Assembly: GCA_030669265.1 (NCBI GenBank)
Contig: DAOVDY010000086.1
Span: forward strand, 1 to 5,091
Source: Desulfobacteraceae bacterium
GTDB lineage: Bacteria > Desulfobacterota > DSM-4660 > Desulfatiglandales > B25-G16
Direction: 5' to 3'
DNA length: 5,091 nucleotides
The translations under genes and the position numbers were made by a program. The notes beneath the pieces were generated by a model. That model did no database searches and was not told where the DNA came from. It worked only from the letters and a program-made list of their open reading frames with translations. Every line of letters starts with the position of its first letter. Position 1 is the stretch's first letter. Shown one piece after another: positions 1 to 4,789 of the stretch.

Positions 1-1
1 G

Positions 2-241
2 TTCCTAGAGGAAAGAGCAGGGTTTCTCCTTCCTGTTTTCAATGATATTACAGGCCACCCAGTAATTGTTGATTTCAATCGATTCAAGAATGATATTGTC
101 AAGATCAGAGGAGATGTTGGTCTAAGGGTTCTCCTCAAAAAATATCCAAAAGCGGTAAAAAAAATACCGTGGCAGGATGATTCAATTATATGGGATATCG
201 ATACTCCCAAAGACCTCAAACGATTGGAAACTATTACCTGA
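2..241 (+). CDS. MocA/MobA-type nucleotidyltransferase, C-terminal end (5' partial)
   Basis: Only the last 79 residues are present; the reading frame is open from base 2 to a TGA at 239-241. They match the end of MocA-like cytidylyl/guanylyltransferases, which attach CMP (or GMP) to molybdopterin in the cytoplasm to make the dinucleotide form of the molybdenum cofactor. Visible signatures are GHPV (residues 18-21 of the fragment), the stretch RGDVGLRVLL in the middle, and DIDTPKDL near the end, which is the usual metal/nucleotide-site closing motif DxDTPxD. The N-terminal nucleotide-binding loop lies outside the window, so substrate choice (CTP or GTP, or another sugar-phosphate) cannot be read. 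The next gene on the same strand encodes a molybdopterin-binding protein, which supports a molybdenum cofactor role. Family assignment is good; the exact substrate is inferred. Confidence 0.8.
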   Translation, partial: FLEERAGFLLPVFNDITGHPVIVDFNRFKNDIVKIRGDVGLRVLLKKYPKAVKKIPWQDDSIIWDIDTPKDLKRLETIT

Positions 242-275
242 GACGGTGAAAAAAAATTGCTGGAAGTGACATATC

Positions 276-281
276 AAGGTG
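276..281 (+). promoter_or_regulatory. Ribosome binding site deciding the MoeA-like start
   Basis: AAGGTG stands 7 bases before the ATG at 289 but only 1 base before the in-frame ATG at 283. The spacing favours 289, and the protein then begins MIKLSIEKAVG, as MoeA-like proteins usually do. Confidence 0.5.
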
Positions 282-288
282 CATGTGT

Positions 289-1311
289 ATGATTAAATTA
301 TCAATCGAGAAGGCTGTTGGAAAGCCCCTGGCCCATGACATCACACGGATAATTCCAGGAAAATCAAAGGGCCCTGCCTTTAAGAAGGGGCATATCCTAA
401 GTAAAAACGATCTCGCTATCTTGAGTGATATGGGCAAGAGATCTGTGTATGTCTTTGATCCTGAAAAAGGGTATATTCATGAGGATAATGCCGCTAAGGT
501 TCTGGCCGAGGCATTTCAAAAAAAATGGTTTACCCTAGAAGGTCCGAGTGAGGGGAGATTTAATATAAAGGCCCAGATTAATGGTTTATTTAAGATCAAT
601 ATTAATCTGCTAACATTTATAAACCAGACCGAAACAATCATTTGTTCAACCATTCATCAAAATACCGTGTGTTGTAAAGGTATGACTGTGGCAGCTACGA
701 GGATTATACCAGTTGCCATAGAGGAGTCCGAATTCTGGCCAATAGTAGAAGAAATCAGGGATAAGGGCCCTCTTTTAAGGCTTCTTCCATTCTCAAGAAA
801 GCAAGTTGGGTTAGTCGTTACAGGGGAAGAGGTTTTCTCTGGCAGGGTAAAAGACTATTCTCTAGATATTCTATCGCCTAAGGTTAAACCCCTGGGTGGA
901 AAAATTATCTCCCACCAAATCTGTCCTGATAAAAAAGAGGCAATATCTCGGGTAATAAGGCAGATGGTAAAAGATGGTTGCGATGTTATCATTGCCACCG
1001 GTGGCCTTTCCGTAGATGCAGATGACGTTACCCTTGATGGAATTGTCTCTTCCGGTGCCAAAGTGGTATCTTATGGATCTCCGATACTTCCAGGTGCCAT
1101 GTTTGTTCTTGCCTATATAGGAGATATTCCTATTCTTGGTATACCTGCTGCATTTTTCTATTACAAGACCACGGTACTTGACATCTTTCTCCCTAGGGCC
1201 ATGTCTGGAGATACGATTACCAGAGAAGAAATTGTTAGTCTGGGACACGGAGGACTATGCCTGAATTGCTCAAAATGCCGGTATCCAATCTGCCCATTTG
1301 GAAAGGGATGA
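289..1311 (+). CDS. MoeA/MoCF-type molybdopterin-binding protein with cysteine tail
   Basis: This is a cytoplasmic molybdenum cofactor protein of 340 residues. The N-terminal part resembles MoeA (AVGKPLAHDIT at about residues 9-19, then PAFKKGH at 29-35). It is followed by a beta-rich region with the element EGPSEG near 84-89. From about residue 173 comes the MoCF/MogA-type domain: VGLVVTGEEV (173-182), then TGGLSVDADD (237-246), the conserved GG-S-DD molybdopterin-binding loop, then PGAMF and LGIPAA. The last residues hold Cys324, Cys327, Cys330 and Cys335 (CX2CX2CX4C), which could bind an Fe-S cluster or zinc; this tail is absent from ordinary MoeA/MogA. ATG 283 is an alternative start giving 342 residues, but ATG 289 has better ribosome-site spacing. 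It follows the MocA-type gene by 47 bases and its stop overlaps an ATG in the DUF364 frame. Family members probably bind or insert the cofactor; the exact reaction is unknown. Confidence 0.88.
   Translation: MIKLSIEKAVGKPLAHDITRIIPGKSKGPAFKKGHILSKNDLAILSDMGKRSVYVFDPEKGYIHEDNAAKVLAEAFQKKWFTLEGPSEGRFNIKAQINGLFKININLLTFINQTETIICSTIHQNTVCCKGMTVAATRIIPVAIEESEFWPIVEEIRDKGPLLRLLPFSRKQVGLVVTGEEVFSGRVKDYSLDILSPKVKPLGGKIISHQICPDKKEAISRVIRQMVKDGCDVIIATGGLSVDADDVTLDGIVSSGAKVVSYGSPILPGAMFVLAYIGDIPILGIPAAFFYYKTTVLDIFLPRAMSGDTITREEIVSLGHGGLCLNCSKCRYPICPFGKG
1302..1307 (+). promoter_or_regulatory. Ribosome binding site deciding the DUF364 start
   Basis: AAAGGG lies 6 bases before the ATG at 1314 and directly abuts the ATG at 1308, which overlaps the upstream stop as ATGA. 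Spacing favours 1314. It sits in the last codons of the upstream gene, so the two genes are probably translationally coupled. Confidence 0.45.
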
Positions 1312-1313
1312 TA

Positions 1314-2036
1314 ATGGGTATTCTTTTAAATAGATTTATAAAAGAGATGCGGAAACTTATTTCCCAACATGCCCTTGAAAATGAAATGGTTTCTGTTTTT
1401 GCACGGCCTCTCACACCTGAGGAGGCAATCGGAAGTCCAGCTCATAACGATTATCCGTTGCTAAAGGGCAAAGAGCGGATAATGCAGGCGGTTTTTCAAA
1501 ATGTTAAGGGCCATGCATACTCCGATCATACTGGAAATTTTTCAGGGAGTCTCTCTCAGGTAGTTAATCTCCCCATGGATTCCAATTTTCACAGGGCCCT
1601 TTTCGTAGCTACAGCCAACGCTGTGTTAAGAAAAATAGGGATAATCAAGAAGAGCTGTCACTGCAAAGACAACGATCCAGTTGCATGTGCTACGTATCTA
1701 AAAGATACCCTTTTACCTTTCTCACCTAAAAGAATAGGGATGATAGGGCACCAACCACGCCTACTAGAGGAAGTGTTCCGTAATTTTGAGGTCAGGATCT
1801 GTGACAGAGACCCTGAAAAGATTGATACTATTCAATCAGGGGTACGAGTGGAAGATTCTTCCATATATAAAGACATTATAAAATGGGCAGATCTTATTCT
1901 TGCCACAGGCACAACCCTGGTTAATAATACCATAGATAATTTTACAGGATATGTTCCTATAATCTTCTACGGAATAACAATAAGCGGTGCAGCGAAACTT
2001 TTACACTTACACCATTTCTGCCCTCTGGGAAGGTGA
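1314..2036 (+). CDS. DUF4213/DUF364 family protein (putative heavy-metal chelation)
   Basis: The 240-residue product matches the two-part DUF4213-DUF364 architecture. The N-terminal half (about 1-110) corresponds to the enolase-N-like part, with RPLTPEEAIG near 31-40. The C-terminal half is Rossmann-like, with the strand and glycine turn RIGMIGHQPRLL (140-151) and a second nucleotide-fold edge ATGTTLVNNT (197-206). It ends in GAAKLL..HHFCPLG, the typical family end. The structurally studied family member was proposed to have a heavy-metal-binding or chelation role at the interface of the two folds; no reaction is proven. An unusual CHC...C cluster (Cys115, Cys117, Cys125) lies just before the Rossmann half. 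An upstream in-frame ATG at 1257 would add 19 residues, but they are an out-of-frame reading of the neighbour's cysteine tail, so I reject it. Its position in an operon with molybdenum cofactor genes suggests metal or cofactor handling (inference). Confidence 0.82.
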   Translation: MGILLNRFIKEMRKLISQHALENEMVSVFARPLTPEEAIGSPAHNDYPLLKGKERIMQAVFQNVKGHAYSDHTGNFSGSLSQVVNLPMDSNFHRALFVATANAVLRKIGIIKKSCHCKDNDPVACATYLKDTLLPFSPKRIGMIGHQPRLLEEVFRNFEVRICDRDPEKIDTIQSGVRVEDSSIYKDIIKWADLILATGTTLVNNTIDNFTGYVPIIFYGITISGAAKLLHLHHFCPLGR

Positions 2037-2044
2037 ATGCAGGC

Positions 2045-2530
2045 CTATAATTCATAAAGGGTTTCATCTTTAAATGGGGCGTTATTCTTTTCCCTTACTA
2101 CCTTTTTTTCAGGGAGAGCAAATGGATCCTCCTCCAAGATGTCTCCCATCTCTTCCTCAATTTTCTCAGGATCCTCTCCAGTCTCAAGCCTTTTCATTGC
2201 CTCCTTCATCCCTTTTCCTATATCTAAACCTGTCATCTCAGAAAGTCTGCGCATCAAATGAGCTGCCTGTTTTGGGTCATCTTCGTTAATATTTTGCGCT
2301 TCCTGTGCAAGCATACCAACAGCCTTTTCCATCTTCTGCTCATCAAAAGGGAGAGATTCTTCGCTGTTTCCCTCAGAGCTTTCCCTTAAGACAGAAAAGC
2401 TCGATAGAAATCGTTTTAATTTCATTGTTCTGCATTTAGGACAGACCGGTTGTTTTTTTGTGCTTATTGATTTTGAGTAAAAATTAAATATGGTATTACA
2501 TCCTTCACAGTAGAATTCATAAATAGGCAT
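2045..2530 (-). CDS. FmdB-type zinc-ribbon protein with acidic C-terminal tail
   Basis: This 161-residue protein begins MPIYEFYCEGC, the hallmark of the FmdB/CxxC_CXXC_SSSS zinc-ribbon family. The ribbon is Cys8-X2-Cys11 and Cys30-X2-Cys33, followed by a basic stretch (KLKRFLSSF) as is usual. The rest (about 50-161) is acidic and probably helical, with AHLMRRLSEMTGLDIG and a run of EDPEKIEEEMGD. No signal peptide or membrane segment is seen. The family is named after a putative regulator of formylmethanofuran dehydrogenase genes in a methylotroph, but the function of most bacterial members is unknown, so 'regulator' should not be taken as shown. The ATG is supported by AGGAG on the minus strand (bases 2536-2540) with a 5-base spacer. 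The gene stands alone on its strand, convergent with the DUF364 gene and divergent from purE. Confidence 0.88.
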   Translation of the reverse strand: MPIYEFYCEGCNTIFNFYSKSISTKKQPVCPKCRTMKLKRFLSSFSVLRESSEGNSEESLPFDEQKMEKAVGMLAQEAQNINEDDPKQAAHLMRRLSEMTGLDIGKGMKEAMKRLETGEDPEKIEEEMGDILEEDPFALPEKKVVREKNNAPFKDETLYEL

Positions 2531-2554
2531 TGCTTCTCCTTGCTCTTTTTTGAC

Positions 2555-2583
2555 ATATTATCAGCAGAATGTTGCGATGACAA
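2555..2583 (-). promoter_or_regulatory. Predicted sigma70-type promoter for the zinc-ribbon gene
   Basis: On the minus strand, TTGTCA (bases 2578-2583) and TAATAT (bases 2555-2560) are separated by 17 bases. The -35 matches consensus at five of six positions and the -10 at four of six. An overlapping -10 GATAAT with a 15-base spacer is an alternative. It lies a short distance before the ribosome site at 2536-2540. AT-rich DNA gives such matches by chance fairly often. Confidence 0.45.
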
Positions 2584-2617
2584 GAAAAATGAGATTTGTA
2601 ATTCAATGAGAAGATTC

Positions 2618-2645
2618 TTGCGATTACGCATTAAATCAGTATAAT
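2618..2645 (+). promoter_or_regulatory. Predicted sigma70-type promoter for purE and the genes after it
   Basis: TTGCGA (2618-2623), a 16-base spacer, and a perfect TATAAT (2640-2645) precede purE. Transcription would begin near 2652, leaving a leader of about 70 bases. The promoter is back to back with the minus-strand promoter at 2555-2583. No PurR-type operator or purine riboswitch core is recognised in the leader. Confidence 0.5.
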
Positions 2646-2721
2646 AATATTAACAAATAATATAGGTTAATTAAGGAGATAAGAAGCCTCTGCCATAAAA
2701 ACCTAAACAAGGATAACTATT

Positions 2722-3189
2722 ATGCACGATAAACCATTAGTGGGTATAGTCATGGGGAGTGTCTCTGACAGTGATATCATGGATGAGTGTGTAAAAACCC
2801 TAAAAGAGATGGACATAAATTACGAAATCACCGTATCTTCTGCCCACAGGTCCCCAGATAAAACAAGGGATTATGCTATTAATGCCTCTCATAGAGGAAT
2901 AGAGGTCTTAATTGCTGGGGCTGGCTGGGCAGCGCATCTCGCTGGGATGCTTGCTTCCTATACCACATTGCCGGTTATTGGGGTACCTATTGACTCCTCT
3001 CCCCTTAGAGGAATGGATTCCCTCCTCTCAACAGCTCAGATGCCTCCAGGTGTTCCTGTAGCTACTATGGCAATTGGTAAAGGTGGTGCCCGGAATGCCG
3101 CTATATTTGCTGCACAGATATTAGCGCTCAAATATTCAGATATTGCCACAAGGTTGGATCAGCACAAAGAAAGCTTGCAAAGGGGTTAG
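2722..3189 (+). CDS. purE: N5-carboxyaminoimidazole ribonucleotide mutase PurE (class I)
   Basis: PurE converts N5-CAIR to 4-carboxy-5-aminoimidazole ribonucleotide in de novo purine synthesis in the cytoplasm; PurK normally supplies the substrate and is not in this window. The 155-residue length is normal for a stand-alone class I enzyme. Motifs in order are MGSVSD (11-16, phosphate/substrate loop), SAHRSP (40-45, with the catalytic histidine at 42), GAGWAAHLAGM (66-76), PVIGVP (84-89), DSLLSTAQMPPG (99-110) and AIGKGGARNAA (117-127). The histidine of SAHR and the PVxxVP and QMP segments point to the bacterial mutase class rather than the CO2-using class II enzyme. Trp69 is unusual: E. coli PurE has glycine there (GAGGAAHLPG). 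The ATG has AAGGA 8 bases upstream (2709-2713). It is the first gene of the right-hand operon, 7 bases before the preferred start of the next gene. Confidence 0.96.
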   Translation: MHDKPLVGIVMGSVSDSDIMDECVKTLKEMDINYEITVSSAHRSPDKTRDYAINASHRGIEVLIAGAGWAAHLAGMLASYTTLPVIGVPIDSSPLRGMDSLLSTAQMPPGVPVATMAIGKGGARNAAIFAAQILALKYSDIATRLDQHKESLQRG

Positions 3190-3196
3190 AGAAAGA

Positions 3197-3853
3197 TTGA
3201 GCTATGTATTTAAAATTACCTCAGATGAATCCTTAAGAAAGGGCCTTATTAAAGCCGTTAAAATCATCTCAGAAGGAGGTATTGTGTCCTTTCCAACGGA
3301 ATCGTTTTATGGTTTAGGTGTGGATGCTACCAACTCTCATGCTATTAAAAGGCTTTTTAAGATAAAAAAGAGAGATCATAATGTGCCTATCCTCGTTTTG
3401 ATTTCTTCTCTTAAAAATCTCCCTCAATGCGTTGCTTTTATTCCATCAAGGGCAAAAAGGCTGGGGGAAAAATTCTGGCCAGGTGGGCTTACTATGGTCT
3501 TTCAATCTTCTCCTGTCTTTTCATCAGCGCTGACATCTAATACAGGAAAGGTGGGGATCAGGGTATCCAGCCATCCTTTAGCAAATACCCTCTCAAAATC
3601 CCTAAGTGTTCCAATTACAGCAACGAGTGCCAATATCTCCGGAATGCCCCCTTGTATAAAGGCTGATCAGGTTGTAGAATGGTTTAATAATGCTGTGGAC
3701 CTCATATTGGATGGAGGCGAAACACAGGGACAATATCCATCTACTATTCTTGATGTGACAAGTGATCCTCCTTTAATGATTCGGGAAGGGATGATAAAGG
3801 CGAAAGAAATTATTGAAAGTGGTATCTATAAAAAGGTAATGAGGCCCGACTAA
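3197..3853 (+). CDS. tsaC: L-threonylcarbamoyladenylate synthase (TsaC/Sua5/YrdC family)
   Basis: This enzyme makes threonylcarbamoyl-AMP from threonine, bicarbonate and ATP, the first step in making the t6A37 modification of ANN-decoding tRNAs; TsaD and partners then transfer the group. With the start chosen here it has 218 residues, the short TsaC type without the extra C-terminal Sua5 domain. Signatures in order are GGIVSFPTESFYGLGVDA (27-44), the basic KKRDHNVP segment (about 57-64), WPGGLT (94-99), GIRVSSHP (120-127), TSANISG (143-149), STILDVT (182-188) and IREG (195-198). There is no ATG in a sensible place: TTG 3197 is chosen because it gives the usual short lead before GGIVSFPTE and has AAAGGGG 11 bases upstream. 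An earlier TTG at 3143 would overlap purE by 47 bases and has no ribosome site. It is probably co-transcribed with purE. Confidence 0.9.
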   Translation: MSYVFKITSDESLRKGLIKAVKIISEGGIVSFPTESFYGLGVDATNSHAIKRLFKIKKRDHNVPILVLISSLKNLPQCVAFIPSRAKRLGEKFWPGGLTMVFQSSPVFSSALTSNTGKVGIRVSSHPLANTLSKSLSVPITATSANISGMPPCIKADQVVEWFNNAVDLILDGGETQGQYPSTILDVTSDPPLMIREGMIKAKEIIESGIYKKVMRPD

Positions 3854-3868
3854 CTCCCTGGTTACCCT

Positions 3869-3895
3869 GTTAAGTAGTAAAAAAGGCTGCTTAAC
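3869..3895 (+). other. Intergenic hairpin before rapZ
   Basis: GTTAAGTAG (3869-3877) pairs with CTGCTTAAC (3887-3895), giving a 9-base stem with one G-U pair and a 9-base loop. The following bases (TATTTGAAAAAC) lack a clear U-run, so this is not a convincing intrinsic terminator. It could be a weak terminator, an attenuator or an RNA-stability/processing element between the purE-tsaC and rapZ portions of the operon. Confidence 0.35.
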
Positions 3896-3916
3896 TATTT
3901 GAAAAACTCTGGATAA

Positions 3917-4789
3917 GTGAAAAATATAAAAATTACAATTATTACTGGGCTTTCAGGATCAGGAAAAAGCACAGCGATAAATGCCCTTGAAGATGCTGGT
4001 TTTTTCTGCATAGATAATCTTCCGGTTATACTGCTACCTAAATTTTTAGAGTTAAAGACCGAGACTAATTCAGAAATAACTAAGCTTGCCTTAGTTATGG
4101 ATCTTAGGGAGAAAGAGTTTCTTCGAAGATATCCGGAAATTTTTAAAAAATTTAGGGATGAAGGATATTTTTTTGAAATACTTTTTCTTGAGGCCTCTAC
4201 TGAGGTTCTGCTAAGGAGATACAGTCAGACTCGAAGAAAACACCCTCTCAGTGAAGAAAAAAATCTCCTTGAAGGGATTCAGACCGAAAGAGAAGAGCTA
4301 AAAGAACTGAGAGAAATTGCAGATCTGATTATTGATACATCAAATTATAACGTTCATGAATTAAAGGAGATTATCTTAAATCATGCCCTAAAAACAACTC
4401 CTACAAAAAGGATGAAAATTTATCTTCTATCTTTCGGGTACAAATATGGTGTACCCCATGATGCAGATCTTGTGATTGATGTTAGGTTCCTGCCTAACCC
4501 TTTTTTCGTACAAGAATTAAAAAACCTTAATGGCACCTATCCACAGGTTAAAAAATATATGAACAGATGGAAAGAGACCCATGGTTTTCTAAAGAAATAT
4601 TTATCCCTTCTTAACTATCTCATTCCTCTTTATGAAAAAGAAGGGAAATCATCTTTAACCATTGCTGTAGGATGCACTTCAGGCACACACAGGTCGGTAA
4701 GTATTGCAGATACTATCTTTAGAGAACTCAAGAAAATAACAAATTCTATTTCGCTCACACATAGAGATATTGAATTAGACAAATTATGA
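3917..4789 (+). CDS. rapZ: RapZ/YvcJ-family nucleotide-binding RNase adapter protein
   Basis: The 290-residue length is typical of the family. The N-terminal P-loop domain has Walker A GLSGSGKS (11-18), CIDNLP (31-36), a Walker B-like MDLRE (61-65), and RRYSQTRRKHPL (100-111). The C-terminal domain has FGYKYGVPHDADL (173-185), DVRFLPNP (188-195) and GCTSGTHRSV (252-261). In E. coli, RapZ binds glucosamine-6-phosphate and guides RNase E to the GlmZ small RNA, controlling GlmS; in Gram-positives YvcJ binds and hydrolyses nucleotides. Which role applies here is unknown, since the GlmZ/GlmY circuit is enterobacterial. The usual GCTGGxHRSV signature is altered to TSGT. The start is GTG, with only a weak GGA 3 bases before it. 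No hprK or PTS genes adjoin it, unlike many proteobacterial rapZ loci. The stop overlaps the ATG of the following GlmU-like gene (ATGA), which suggests coupled translation. Confidence 0.95.
   Translation: MKNIKITIITGLSGSGKSTAINALEDAGFFCIDNLPVILLPKFLELKTETNSEITKLALVMDLREKEFLRRYPEIFKKFRDEGYFFEILFLEASTEVLLRRYSQTRRKHPLSEEKNLLEGIQTEREELKELREIADLIIDTSNYNVHELKEIILNHALKTTPTKRMKIYLLSFGYKYGVPHDADLVIDVRFLPNPFFVQELKNLNGTYPQVKKYMNRWKETHGFLKKYLSLLNYLIPLYEKEGKSSLTIAVGCTSGTHRSVSIADTIFRELKKITNSISLTHRDIELDKL

Noticed and set aside
234..437. 67-codon minus-strand open frame
   Set aside because: Antisense to the strongly MoeA-like N-terminus; no family resemblance.
855..1061. 68-codon minus-strand open frame
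   Set aside because: Another antisense shadow of the MoCF domain.
871..1248. 125-codon minus-strand open frame
   Set aside because: It lies fully antisense to the conserved MoCF domain, has no recognisable motif and no ribosome site; the plus-strand protein explains the region.
1257..1313. Upstream start for the DUF364 gene
   Set aside because: The extra residues are a frame-shifted reading of the neighbour's conserved cysteine tail, and the GGAGG is explained by its codons.
2034..2054. Inverted repeat TGAAT/ATTCA between convergent stops
   Set aside because: Only five pairs with a long loop and no T-run; too weak to call a terminator.
2074..2289. 71-codon plus-strand open frame
   Set aside because: Proline/serine-rich shadow of the acidic tail of the zinc-ribbon protein on the other strand.
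2646..2721. Purine riboswitch or PurR operator upstream of purE
   Set aside because: The leader is short, and I see neither the conserved purine aptamer core nor a PurR-like palindrome.
3143..3196. Upstream TTG start for the TsaC-type gene
   Set aside because: It overlaps purE by 47 bases and lacks a ribosome site; the extra residues fall outside the family fold.
3869..3900. Intrinsic terminator after the TsaC-type gene
   Set aside because: There is a stem but no U-run after it, so I list it only as a hairpin of uncertain role.
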